From positions 1 to 33,185 of the forward strand of contig CALCBC010000076.1 of the NCBI GenBank assembly GCA_937898525.1: 33,185 nt of DNA, written 5' to 3'. Shown one piece after another: positions 1 through 7,993 of the stretch. Position numbers and translations under genes: made by a program. Source of the stretch: an uncultured Sphingomonadales bacterium. Lineage in GTDB: Bacteria > Pseudomonadota > Alphaproteobacteria > Sphingomonadales > Sphingomonadaceae. Within the stretch, counting starts at the first letter, position 1. Each line of letters begins with the position of its first letter. The notes below the pieces were generated by a model. The model searched no databases, was not told the origin of the DNA, and saw only the letters and a program-made list of their open reading frames with translations.

Positions 1-7
1 TCGGGTC

Positions 8-1615
8 CTAACTCTCCCGTATCAGGTCGGCCGCCTTCTCCCCGATCATGATCGTCGCGGCGTTGGTGTTGCCGCCGACGATGCGCGGCATGACCGAGGC
101 GTCGGCGATCCGCAGGCCGTCGATCCCGCGCACGCGCAGTTCGGCGTCGCAGACGGCGTCGGCGCCGGTACCCATCGCGCACGAGCCGGCGGCGTGCATA
201 GCGGTGCGGACGTTGGCGCGGACCCAGGCATCGAGGGCTTCGCCGGAGTCCGCTTGCGGGCCCGGCATCAGCTCGGCTTTCACAACATCTGCAAGCGGCG
301 CAGTAGCCAGGATCTCGCGCATCTGTGGGACGATGCGGCGAAAGAACGCGCGGTCATTCTCGGTCGAGAGGACGTTGGTGAGGATGCGCGGCGGCTGCGC
401 CGGGTCGGCGCTGGCCAGTTTGACCCACCCGCGGCCTTCGGGCCGGAGCTGGACGCAGGCCATCGCGACGACGTCGGGCTGCGGGGCCTTGATCCCGGGG
501 AACCACGGGCGGGCGAGGATCGAGGTCGGCTGGAACAGGCACTGCGCATCGGGTCGCTCCAGCTCGGGCCGGGTCTTGACCCAGCCGTTGGCGGTGACCG
601 GCATGTTGGCGATGCGGCCCTTGCCGGCCAGCGCCCATTCGATGACCGAGAGCGTCAGCCTGTCGAAGCGCAGGTCGTTGGTCAGCGTGACCTCGCGGTC
701 GGCGCTCCACACCATCGCGATCGAGGGATGATCCTGCAGGTTGCGGCCGACGCCGGGCAGGTCGTGGACCACTTCTATGCCGAGCTCGCGCAGCTCGTCC
801 GCCGGGCCGATGCCCGAGAGCAGCAGGAGCTGCGGTGTGTTGTAGGCGCCGCCCGACAGGACGATCTCGCGACCCGCCTCGAGCCGGTGGTCCTGCCCGC
901 CCTGGCGATAGTGCAGCGCCACCGCGCGGCCGCCCCGCACCTCGACTTTCGTCGCGAGCGCGCCGGTGACGACGGTGAGGTTGGGCCGCTTCATCGCCGG
1001 GAACAGAAAGCGTTTGGCCGTGCTGCCGCGCCAGCCCTTGTGGATCGAGATATCCGGACTGCCCCAGCCTTCCTGGTCCGGGCCGTGGTGATCGATCTGG
1101 GTCTTGTAGCCGAGCTTGTTGACCGCCTCCATGAAGCGCGGGAACAGCTCCTTGTCGGGAATGTGCTTGGTGATCGACAGCGGGCCGCCCTTGCCGTGGT
1201 AACGGTCCTCGGCGCCCCAGTGATCCTCGGACTTGCGGAAGTAGGGCAGGACGTCCTCGTAGCTCCAGCCCTCGAGGCCGAGCTGGCGCCACTCGTCGTA
1301 GTCGCGCGCGTGGCCGCGGGCGTAGAGCATGCCGTTGATCATCGACGAGCCGCCGAGGCCCTTGCCGCGCGGCTGGCGCAGGCGGCGACCGTCGGCATGG
1401 GGTTCGGGCTCGCCGTCGTAGTTCCAGTTGAAGCGCGGCACGGTCATCGCCACCGGGAAGGCGATCGGCATGGCCAGCAGCGGATGCCGCTCGCGCTTGC
1501 CGGCCTCGATCAGGGTGACCTTGACGCCCGGGTCCTCGCTGAGCCGCGTGGCGACGACCGCACCGGCGGAGCCGGCGCCGACGACGATGTAGTCGGGGGT
1601 GTTGGATGGGGGCAT
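8..1615 (-). CDS. GMC family FAD-dependent oxidoreductase (GMC1)
   Basis: 535 aa, the usual length for bacterial choline/alcohol dehydrogenase-like GMC enzymes, which oxidise alcohols to aldehydes with FAD. Seen: an N-terminal FAD Rossmann motif VVGAGSAGAVVATRLSE (about residues 11-27), GMC signature 1 around GKGLGGSSMINGMLYARGH (about 84-102), signature 2 GAYNTPQLLLLSGIGP (about 255-270), and the C-terminal active-site pair as His474 (HAAGSC) and Asn516/518 (GGNTNAATIM). No signal peptide, so probably cytoplasmic. The ATG directly follows an unrelated in-frame-looking TGA; the Shine-Dalgarno is weak. It is a paralogue of the GMC gene at 2292-3908 and lies about 300 bases downstream of the SnoaL-like gene on the same strand, with an inverted-repeat element between them, so it may or may not share that transcript. 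The substrate cannot be read from the sequence. Confidence 0.93.
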   Translation of the reverse strand: MPPSNTPDYIVVGAGSAGAVVATRLSEDPGVKVTLIEAGKRERHPLLAMPIAFPVAMTVPRFNWNYDGEPEPHADGRRLRQPRGKGLGGSSMINGMLYARGHARDYDEWRQLGLEGWSYEDVLPYFRKSEDHWGAEDRYHGKGGPLSITKHIPDKELFPRFMEAVNKLGYKTQIDHHGPDQEGWGSPDISIHKGWRGSTAKRFLFPAMKRPNLTVVTGALATKVEVRGGRAVALHYRQGGQDHRLEAGREIVLSGGAYNTPQLLLLSGIGPADELRELGIEVVHDLPGVGRNLQDHPSIAMVWSADREVTLTNDLRFDRLTLSVIEWALAGKGRIANMPVTANGWVKTRPELERPDAQCLFQPTSILARPWFPGIKAPQPDVVAMACVQLRPEGRGWVKLASADPAQPPRILTNVLSTENDRAFFRRIVPQMREILATAPLADVVKAELMPGPQADSGEALDAWVRANVRTAMHAAGSCAMGTGADAVCDAELRVRGIDGLRIADASVMPRIVGGNTNAATIMIGEKAADLIRES

Positions 1616-1674
1616 TCAGACGGTTCCGTTGCGGCGGGCATGCACTTGCAGAGGGGCAACCTCACGACCCAGTT

Positions 1675-1841
1675 CGTCACCCTGAACTTGTTTCAGGGCC
1701 CATCGGGCCTCGCGCCTGGAGTTTGCTGGCGGGCGCTTCGCCGGCGCCGCGCCTTTGCACGCGCTTGTGGTGATGCGAGGCTTCGACCGACAGCTCCACG
1801 CCCGGCTGTGAAATGGGCCCTGAAACGAGTTCAGGATGACG
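1675..1841. repeat. Inverted-repeat intergenic element (MITE-like)
   Basis: The gap between GMC1 and the SnoaL-like gene (1616-1914) holds no convincing gene. It contains a 167-base unit bounded by 29-base inverted ends, 1675-1703 and 1813-1841, matching at 27 of 29 positions. The core of each end reads CCTGAAC(T/C)..GTTTCAGGGCCCAT. Similar palindromic units are widespread between genes in sphingomonad genomes. No transposase is encoded, so if mobile it would be non-autonomous. In RNA it could fold into a long hairpin that separates GMC1 from the genes upstream of it. Confidence 0.8.
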
Positions 1842-1914
1842 GGTGGAGGTAGGATCGGTTCGTGCGCGATGGCCCGGTGCCCGAGAGGAGCGTCCGCGCG
1901 AAGGGATGCCATGC

Positions 1915-2295
1915 TCATTTGCTCGAGAACCGTCCCGACAGGATCTTCACGATCTTGCCATTCGCGGTCCTGTACATGTTGATGCTCTCCACGACCCGCA
2001 CGTCGCCCTTCATCGTCGGCCACAGCTCGAAATCGGGCCAGTCCTTGATGGTGGTGAACTTGGTCCGGCTGTGCAGCGCGGCACCGTCGGGGGCGACGAT
2101 CAGGTCGAGGATCTCGAGCTCCTCGGCGATGTGTTCGAACACGCCGGTGTAGAAATCGACGATGCCCTGCGCGCCGACGATGCGCTTGCGGTCGCCGAGA
2201 TTGAACTCGACGTCGTCGGCATAGAACCGCGAGAAGCCGGCAAAGTCGCGCGCGTTGAAGGCGGCAATGTAGCTGCGGAAATCGTCCTCGGTCAT
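1915..2295 (-). CDS. SnoaL/NTF2-like fold protein
   Basis: 126 aa. The sequence begins MTEDDFRSYIAAFNARDFAG and continues with FYADDVEFNLGD, a linker IVGAQGIVDFYTGVFEHIAEELEI and a C-terminal beta-rich part ending INMYRTANGKIVKILSGRF. This is the cone-like alpha+beta arrangement of the SnoaL-like/NTF2-like superfamily, whose members act as small isomerases, hydratases or ligand-binding partners. The start is fixed by an ATGA overlap with the stop of the upstream GMC2 gene (2292-3908), implying translational coupling. Placed between two GMC oxidoreductases it probably acts on, or binds, the same substrate series, but no catalytic residue can be assigned from sequence alone. Confidence 0.85.
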   Translation of the reverse strand: MTEDDFRSYIAAFNARDFAGFSRFYADDVEFNLGDRKRIVGAQGIVDFYTGVFEHIAEELEILDLIVAPDGAALHSRTKFTTIKDWPDFELWPTMKGDVRVVESINMYRTANGKIVKILSGRFSSK

Positions 2296-3908
2296 GCGGC
2301 TTCCTTCTCGACAGGGGGGAGGCTTCGGCCGCGGATCAGGTCGCTGGCCTTCTCCGCAATCATGATAGTCGGTCCGTTGGTGTTGCCTCCGGGAACGTCG
2401 GGCATGACCGAGGCGTCGACCACGCGCAGGCCCCGGATGCCGTGGACGCGCAGCTCGGGGTCGACCACCGCGCCGATCGCGCAACTGCCGACCGGATGCT
2501 GGGTCGTGGCCGCAGTGGCACGGACGTGCGCGTCGATCTCGGCATCGGACTGGACATCGGCGCCGGGCACGCTCTCGCGCTCGATAAGGCTCGCCATCGG
2601 CTCGGTGGCGTAGATCCTGCGCGCCAGCCGAAGCCCGGCGCGGGCGGTGGCGAAGTCGGGCTCGTTGTCGAACAGGTTGAGGCGGATCGCCGGCAGCTCA
2701 TGCGGGTCGGGCGACTTGAGCTGGACCCAGCCGCGCGCCTGCGGGTGGAGCAGGATCACGTCGGCGCTGAACGCATGCTCGGGGCTCTTCACCAGTCCCG
2801 GGAACCACAGGTGCGCGGTCAGCTTCACAGGGTTCGAGAACAGCTGGATGTCGGGCTGCGCCAGCCGCGGGTCCGTGCGCAGCATCGGATTGGCGCTGTT
2901 GAGCTGGCGCGCAAACGGGCCGGTGCCGAACAGGTACCACTGGATAACCGCGCGCGCGGCGCGGTCGAAACGCAGCTGGTTGACGAAGGTGACCGGGCCC
3001 TTCGCGGCGAACTCGAGCGGGACGCGCGGGTGTTCCTGCAGGTTGCGGCCGACCCCGGGGAGGTCGTGCACGACCGGAATGCCCATTTCCGCGAGGTGCT
3101 CGCCAGGGCCTATGCCGGACAGCAGCAACAGCTGCGGCGAGTTGTAGCTGCCGCCTGAGAGGATCACTTCGCCAGCCTTGGCCAGGCGCACCTCGCCGCC
3201 GACCTCGTACTCGACCCCGCTAGCGCGGCCGTCCTCGACCACGACCTTGCGGGTCAACGCGCCCGTCACCACCGCGAGGTTCGGCCGCCGCATCGCCGGC
3301 TTGAGGTAGGCCTCGTAGGTCGAGGCGCGGCGCCCCTTCTCGTCGATCGTAAGCTCGACGAAGCTTGCCCCTTCCTCGTCGCCGGCGTGGATGTCCTGCG
3401 TCACCGGCAGGCCGGCGTTGGCGATCGCCTGCATCAGCTCGTCGTGGAGCAGGTACTGCGTGTTGTTCCTGGTGATCGGCAGCGGGCCTTCGCGCCCGTA
3501 ATTTTCGGTACCGCGCCAGGAGCGCTCCATGCGCAGAAAGTAGGGCAGCACTTCGGCATGGCTCCAGCCGCGCGCACCCTTCTGCGCCCAGCGGTCGTAG
3601 TCGGCCGAGTGGCCGCGCATGTAGACCATGCCGTTGATCGACGAGCTTCCGCCGAGCAGGCGCCCGCGCGGGAGAAACAGCCGGCGCCCGTTCAGCGTCG
3701 GCTCGGGCTCGGTCATCATCCGCCAGGTCAGCTCAGGCTTGAGCATGGCCTTCATCATGCCCAAAGGCATGCGAATCAGGAACTTGTCGGCCCCGCCCCC
3801 GGCCTCGAGCAGCAACACGCGCGTGCCCGGATCCTCGGTCAGCCGCGCGGCAAGCACGCAGCCGGCCGACCCGGCCCCAACGATCACATAGTCGAAATCG
3901 CCCTGCAG
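2292..3908 (-). CDS. GMC family FAD-dependent oxidoreductase (GMC2), probable CTG start
   Basis: 538 aa from the proposed start, matching its 535-aa paralogue at 8-1615. It has the FAD motif YVIVGAGSAGCVLAARLTE right at the N-terminus, signature 1 in GRLLGGSSSINGMVYMRGHS, signature 2 GSYNSPQLLLLSGIGP, and the C-terminal active-site blocks QHPVGSCAIG and GGNTNGPTIM (His and Asn). The start is unusual. In this frame there is no ATG, GTG or TTG between the FAD motif and a TTG at 3981-3983, and that TTG would place the N-terminus across the promoter and ribosome binding site of the divergent aldehyde dehydrogenase. A CTG at 3906-3908 has GAGGGAGAG (3915-3923) exactly six bases upstream and gives a normal family N-terminus. 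Its stop overlaps the SnoaL-like ATG. Confidence 0.9.
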   Translation of the reverse strand: MQGDFDYVIVGAGSAGCVLAARLTEDPGTRVLLLEAGGGADKFLIRMPLGMMKAMLKPELTWRMMTEPEPTLNGRRLFLPRGRLLGGSSSINGMVYMRGHSADYDRWAQKGARGWSHAEVLPYFLRMERSWRGTENYGREGPLPITRNNTQYLLHDELMQAIANAGLPVTQDIHAGDEEGASFVELTIDEKGRRASTYEAYLKPAMRRPNLAVVTGALTRKVVVEDGRASGVEYEVGGEVRLAKAGEVILSGGSYNSPQLLLLSGIGPGEHLAEMGIPVVHDLPGVGRNLQEHPRVPLEFAAKGPVTFVNQLRFDRAARAVIQWYLFGTGPFARQLNSANPMLRTDPRLAQPDIQLFSNPVKLTAHLWFPGLVKSPEHAFSADVILLHPQARGWVQLKSPDPHELPAIRLNLFDNEPDFATARAGLRLARRIYATEPMASLIERESVPGADVQSDAEIDAHVRATAATTQHPVGSCAIGAVVDPELRVHGIRGLRVVDASVMPDVPGGNTNGPTIMIAEKASDLIRGRSLPPVEKEAA

Positions 3909-3925
3909 CGGTCGCTCTCCCTCGT

Positions 3926-3953
3926 TTGCGAACTGGTATGTATCGCTTACAAT
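3926..3953 (+). promoter_or_regulatory. Candidate sigma-70 promoter for the aldehyde dehydrogenase
   Basis: TTGCGA (3926-3931), a 16-base spacer, then TACAAT (3948-3953). This is an unusually good -35/-10 pair for such GC-rich DNA and would start transcription about 40 bases before the GTG at 4001. Promoter activity is inferred from the consensus match only. Confidence 0.5.
3939..3951. promoter_or_regulatory. TGTA-N5-TACA dyad, candidate operator
   Basis: TGTATCGCTTACA is a dyad with four-base arms overlapping the -10 box of the aldehyde dehydrogenase promoter and lying upstream of the divergent GMC2 start. TetR-type repressors often use dyads of this form. No TetR gene lies in the window, so the regulator is unknown. 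Confidence 0.35.
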
Positions 3954-4000
3954 CTCTATGCGCTGGCCAACAGCGACCGACAAGCCGTGGAGAGCGATCC

Positions 4001-5506
4001 GTGACCGTCCAGACCCCCATCGAAAACCGCATGGAAGCCTTCCGCCAGCGCTGGCAGGGCAAGGTCGGCAAGATGCTGATCGGTGGCGAATGGCGCGAAG
4101 CGGCGAGCGGCGAGACTTTCGCGACCGAGGACCCGTCGACCGGCGAGAAGCTGGCCGACGTCGCCAGCGCGGGCGAGGCCGACGTCGATGCCGCGGTGGC
4201 CGCTGCGCGCAAGGCGTTCGAAGGGCCGTGGTCCAAGGTGAAACCGGACGAGCGCGCGCGGCTGATCAACAGGCTCGCCGACCTGATCGAGGCGCATGGC
4301 GAAGAGCTGGCGCTGACCGAGACGCTGGACGTCGGCAGGCCGATCCAGTTCAGCCGGATGATCGACGTCGGCGGCGCGGTCGGCCAGCTGCGCTACCAGG
4401 CCGGGTGGGCGACCAAGATCCAGGGGGAGACCAACGAGATCTCCGCCCCCGGCGAATGGCTGAGCTACGTGTTGCGCGAGCCGGTGGGCGTGGTCGGGCA
4501 GATCGTGCCGTGGAACTTCCCGCTGGCGATGGCCTGCGGCAAGCTCGGCCCGGCGCTCGCCGCGGGCTGCACCGTGGTGCTCAAGCCTGCCGAGCAGACG
4601 CCGCTGTCGACGATCATCCTTGGCGAGCTGGCGCTCGAAGCCGGCTTCCCCGAGGGAGTCATCAACATCGTCACCGGCTTTGGCCGGACTGCGGGAGCGG
4701 CGCTGGCGAGCCACACGGACGTCGACAAGATCGCCTTCACCGGTTCGACCGCGACCGGCCGCGCGATCATCGAGGCGTCGAAAACCAACTTCAAGCGGGT
4801 CAGCCTCGAGCTCGGCGGCAAGTCGCCGACCTTCATTTTCGCCGATGCCGACCTCGCGAAGGCGATTCCTGCCGCGGCGATGGGCATCTTCTTCAACGCC
4901 GGGCAGGTCTGCGCGGCAGGCTCGCGGCTGTTCGTACAGGAGGACGTCGCCGACCAGGTGCTCGAGGGCATCGCGGGCATGGCCAGGGGCCTGCGCGTTG
5001 GTCACACGCTCGATCCCGAGACGATGATCGGCCCGCTCGTCAGCGAGGTCCAGCTCGACCGCGTGACCAGCTACATCGAGAGCGGGCGGCAGGAAGGCGC
5101 CACCGTGCTCGTCGGCGGCGGGCGCAAGGACGGCCCGGGCTGGTTCGTCGAGCCAACCGTGCTGGTCGACACCGAGGCGAGCATGAAGGTTCGCCGCGAG
5201 GAAATCTTCGGCCCGGTGCTCTGCGCGCACCGCTTCTCGTCGGCCGACGACGCCGACCGGCTGGCACGGCTCGGCAACGAGACCGAGTACGGCCTCGCCG
5301 CCTCGATCTGGACCCGCGACATCGGCATGGCCCACCGCCTCGCGCGGCGGCTCAAGGCCGGCACGATCCGCATCAACGGCTCGGGCGGCGTCGACCCGGC
5401 GCTGCCGCTCGGCGGCTACAAGTCGAGCGGCTGGGGCCGTGAGAACGGTCGCGCGGGGATCGAGGCCTATACCGAGCTCAAGGCCGTGTCGGTGGCGCTG
5501 GATTAG
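4001..5506 (+). CDS. NAD(P)-dependent aldehyde dehydrogenase
   Basis: 501 aa, full length for the ALDH superfamily; oxidises an aldehyde to the acid with NAD(P)+. Seen: Rossmann/coenzyme region with GQIVPWNFPLAMACGKLGPA, the glycine-rich FTGSTATGRAI, general base Glu270 in LELGGKSP, catalytic Cys304 in FFNAGQVCAAGSR, and the late EEIFGPVL and GGYKSSGWGRENG blocks. The GTG at 4001 is chosen because GGAGAG (3989-3994) sits six bases upstream; an ATG at 4031 is internal. It diverges from the GMC2/SnoaL/GMC1 genes and presumably oxidises the aldehyde those alcohol oxidoreductases make. The inferred joint pathway is alcohol to aldehyde to acid; the substrate is unknown. Confidence 0.95.
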   Translation: MTVQTPIENRMEAFRQRWQGKVGKMLIGGEWREAASGETFATEDPSTGEKLADVASAGEADVDAAVAAARKAFEGPWSKVKPDERARLINRLADLIEAHGEELALTETLDVGRPIQFSRMIDVGGAVGQLRYQAGWATKIQGETNEISAPGEWLSYVLREPVGVVGQIVPWNFPLAMACGKLGPALAAGCTVVLKPAEQTPLSTIILGELALEAGFPEGVINIVTGFGRTAGAALASHTDVDKIAFTGSTATGRAIIEASKTNFKRVSLELGGKSPTFIFADADLAKAIPAAAMGIFFNAGQVCAAGSRLFVQEDVADQVLEGIAGMARGLRVGHTLDPETMIGPLVSEVQLDRVTSYIESGRQEGATVLVGGGRKDGPGWFVEPTVLVDTEASMKVRREEIFGPVLCAHRFSSADDADRLARLGNETEYGLAASIWTRDIGMAHRLARRLKAGTIRINGSGGVDPALPLGGYKSSGWGRENGRAGIEAYTELKAVSVALD

Positions 5507-5540
5507 AGAGCGTCCGGTTTGGGGGCGCTGCGGATCATCG

Positions 5541-5634
5541 TTCGGCAGGCTCAGGATGAGCGGGTCCTGGTCGAGATCAACCCTCTTCAAGGCCCGAACT
5601 CGACACCTGGCGCGTTTGCCCCGAGCCTGTCGAA
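5541..5634. repeat. Short inverted repeat in a 341-base gene-free gap
   Basis: TTCGGCAGGCTCAGG (5541-5555) and CCCGAGCCTGTCGAA (5620-5634) are inverted copies matching at 13 of 15 positions. The form resembles a GACAGGCTC-type repeat frequent between sphingomonad genes. The rest of the gap 5507-5847 holds no gene I can support. A small hairpin (arms 5509-5515 and 5523-5529) follows the aldehyde dehydrogenase stop but lacks a T-run, so it is not called a terminator. Confidence 0.55.
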
Positions 5635-5847
5635 GGCGAACTCGTCGAAGCACGGCTCCTAAGCTCGCGTTGAGCCGCCTCAAGTCACTCTAGTTTGCGG
5701 ATCGTCGCGGATTGGGCGATCAGGGCCACGCTCGCCGATGGGGCGGGCCGCGGCTTTTGAACATGTCAGCTTGCTCCGCGTGACCAACGGCTAAAGCGCA
5801 CGGACCCAAGCGACATCGCCGGCTCGTGCCCGAAAGGAGGACGGACG

Positions 5848-6549
5848 GTGAAGTCGGGCCTGATCATACGCCACGTGCCACACGAAGGCATCGCGGGATT
5901 CCGCGAGCCGATCGAGGCCGCCGGCTACGCGCTCGACCGGATCGACGTCAGCGACCCGCGTTTCCCGACGGTCGACCTCGCCGAGCCTGATCTCGTGATC
6001 ATGATGGGCGGGCCGATGAGCGTCTACGAGCATGACGAGCACCCATGGATCCGCTGCCAGATGCGGCGGCTCCAGCGGCGGCTGGAGCTCGACCGCCCGA
6101 CGCTCGGCGTGTGCTTCGGGGCGCAGCTGATGGCCGCCGCGCTCGGCGCCGAAGTCTATCGCGGGCCGGTCAAGGAAGTCGGCTTCCATCCGATCGAGGT
6201 GCACGACACGCCCGGCGCAGCGCCACTGCGCCACCTCGCCGGCATCCCGGTGCTGCACTGGCATGGGGACACCTTCACCCTGCCCGAAGGAACCGAGCTG
6301 CTCGCCTCGAGCGAGCGCTACGCCCACCAGGCCTTTCGCCGCGGCGCCAACATCCTCGCGCTGCAGTTCCACGCCGAGATGGGGCTCGACGAGCGGTTCT
6401 ACGTCTGGACCGAGCAGTGGCCGGGCGACATCGAGGCGGCGGGTACCTCGGTCGAGCGACTGCGCGCCGACCACGAGATGCATGGCCCGCGCGTGGTCGA
6501 GGCGGGGCGGGCAATGATCACGGAATGGCTCGAGGGGCTCGTGGCCTGA
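5848..6549 (+). CDS. Class I glutamine amidotransferase-like protein
   Basis: 233 aa. Class I glutamine amidotransferase fold: an IMMGGPMSVYE strand-loop near residue 55, nucleophile elbow GVCFGAQLMA with Cys89, and the triad partners His175 and Glu177 in LQFHAEMG. These residues hydrolyse glutamine amide nitrogen in GMP synthase-like amidotransferases; stand-alone proteins of this size are usually annotated only as GMP synthase-like or gamma-glutamyl hydrolase-like. The GTG start has a strong AAAGGAGG (5833-5840) seven bases upstream. It is isolated: no synthetase partner lies beside it, and it converges on the b561-YceI gene. The acceptor for the ammonia is unknown; breakdown of gamma-glutamyl compounds is an alternative. 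The 163 bases after it hold nothing recognisable. Confidence 0.88.
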   Translation: MKSGLIIRHVPHEGIAGFREPIEAAGYALDRIDVSDPRFPTVDLAEPDLVIMMGGPMSVYEHDEHPWIRCQMRRLQRRLELDRPTLGVCFGAQLMAAALGAEVYRGPVKEVGFHPIEVHDTPGAAPLRHLAGIPVLHWHGDTFTLPEGTELLASSERYAHQAFRRGANILALQFHAEMGLDERFYVWTEQWPGDIEAAGTSVERLRADHEMHGPRVVEAGRAMITEWLEGLVA

Positions 6550-6712
6550 GGCTGTCCCAGCGGCGCCGGCCGCCTTCACCGGAGGAGGCATCTGGCGACG
6601 CCCGCGAACGGTATCGTCGTCCATTTGCCGGCGCTGACGACATGGAGCGTTGACCCGCGGCCTTGCACGAGCTGCGCCGAATGGTCGGGACGCCCCGGTG
6701 ATCGAGCTGCCG

Positions 6713-7993
6713 CTACGGCTCCCGCCCAACCGCGTCGAACGCGAAGCTCAGCGCCACCGTCGGCGCGAGGCCCTGGGCCGATTCGCCGGTGCCGACGCCG
6801 AACGCGGTGCGGTCGATGCTGGCGCTGCCTTCGACGTGGCGGCGCAGGCCTTCGCCCGAGAGGGTGAAGGTCAGCGACTGCGGTCGGCTGACGCCCTTGA
6901 GCGTCAGCGTGCCGCTGGCGCTGTAACGGTTGGTGCCGGTGCGGCGGACCGAAGTCGAGCGCCAGGTCGCCGTCGGATTGGCCGAGGCGGCGAGGAACTC
7001 GGCGCCCGAGAGCATGCCGTCCATTGTCGCGTCGCCGACGGTGCCGCTGGCAAGGTCGACGGTGATGCGGATGTCGGCGGTCTCGGGGTTCTCGGGGTCG
7101 AAGGCGATCGTCCCGCCCCACTGTGCGAAGCTGCCGCGGTACGAGTCCGAGCCGCTGCTGACGGTGAAGCCGAGAGTGCCGCCCGGCTGGATCGTCCAGG
7201 TCGGCGGCGGGCCCGGCTCGGGCTCGGCCTCCTCCTCTTCCTCTTCGGCTTCCTCGGTCGCCTCGGGCGTGGGCGAGGCCGTCGGCCCGACGGCGGCGGC
7301 GAGCGGAACGCGCGCGGGCTCGGGAGCGGCGGTGGCACGATCGTAACCGCCGCTGGCGACGACGTCGCTCGCGATCTTCATCCCGGTCGCGAAGTAGGTC
7401 GCCACGACCGCCAGCAGCAGCGCGTAGGCCGCCCAGGCCTTGCCACCCGGCGCCATCCGCCGCAGCAGGCCGTCCTTGAGCAGCCACTGGTGGCGCAGCG
7501 CGCCGGCGACATGGAGCAGGAACAGCGCGATGCCGGCCCACGCCAGCAGCTCGTGCGCCTCCTCGGCGACCTCGTGCAGCGCGCGCGAGACCGGCAGGTG
7601 CGGCCACGGCACGACGCCGAACAGGTAGGTCGGCACCTCGATCCGCGAGGTCGAGACGACGATCCACCCGGTCAGCGGGGCGACGATCATGAACGCGTAG
7701 AGCAGCGTGTGCACGGCCTTCGCGAGGAAGCCCTGGAAGCCGCCCTCGACCGCCGGCGGCGGGCGATGCGTCAGGCGCCAGGCGAGCCGCGCCAGGGTCA
7801 GCAGCAGGATCGAGATGCCGACCGACTTGTGCAGCTGGAACAGCGCAAAGCCGCGTTCGTCGCCGGGCATCGAGAAGCCGAGCGCGAGCTGGAAGGCGAG
7901 CGCGAACGCGATCAGCCAGTGGAGGACGACCGCGACCGTGCTGTAACGCTGCTGCGCGGCGGCGGGATCGGCCGGCGTGTCAGAGATATTCAG
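6713..7993 (-). CDS. Cytochrome b561-YceI fusion protein, probable CTG start
   Basis: 426 aa from the proposed start. Residues about 15-190 are a four-helix cytochrome b561 domain: a first helix with RYSTVAVVLHWLIAF, then FQLHKSVGISILLL, HEVAEEAHELLAWAG and LLHVAGALRHQ, giving the His set for two b hemes. A Pro/Glu-rich linker containing a long acidic run follows. The C-terminal ~180 residues are a YceI-like lipocalin domain (WTIQPGGTLGFTV, GGTIAFDPENPE, LTLKGVSRPQSLTFTL), which in free YceI proteins binds polyisoprenoids. The first ATG (7868-7870) would cut through helix 1. In-frame upstream there is no ATG, GTG or TTG before a stop, but CTG at 7991-7993 has AGGAGG (8000-8005) six bases upstream and restores the normal N-terminus. 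It overlaps the upstream gene by 14 bases. Likely role: quinone-linked electron transfer at the inner membrane. Confidence 0.85.
   Translation of the reverse strand: MNISDTPADPAAAQQRYSTVAVVLHWLIAFALAFQLALGFSMPGDERGFALFQLHKSVGISILLLTLARLAWRLTHRPPPAVEGGFQGFLAKAVHTLLYAFMIVAPLTGWIVVSTSRIEVPTYLFGVVPWPHLPVSRALHEVAEEAHELLAWAGIALFLLHVAGALRHQWLLKDGLLRRMAPGGKAWAAYALLLAVVATYFATGMKIASDVVASGGYDRATAAPEPARVPLAAAVGPTASPTPEATEEAEEEEEEAEPEPGPPPTWTIQPGGTLGFTVSSGSDSYRGSFAQWGGTIAFDPENPETADIRITVDLASGTVGDATMDGMLSGAEFLAASANPTATWRSTSVRRTGTNRYSASGTLTLKGVSRPQSLTFTLSGEGLRRHVEGSASIDRTAFGVGTGESAQGLAPTVALSFAFDAVGREP

Noticed and set aside
1616..2023. 135-codon minus-strand frame between GMC1 and the SnoaL-like gene
   Set aside because: Runs through the inverted-repeat element and overlaps the SnoaL gene; no family resemblance.
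6713..7870. b561-YceI starting at the first ATG
   Set aside because: Would delete most of helix 1, including the LHW histidine, although the upstream in-frame sequence encodes it.
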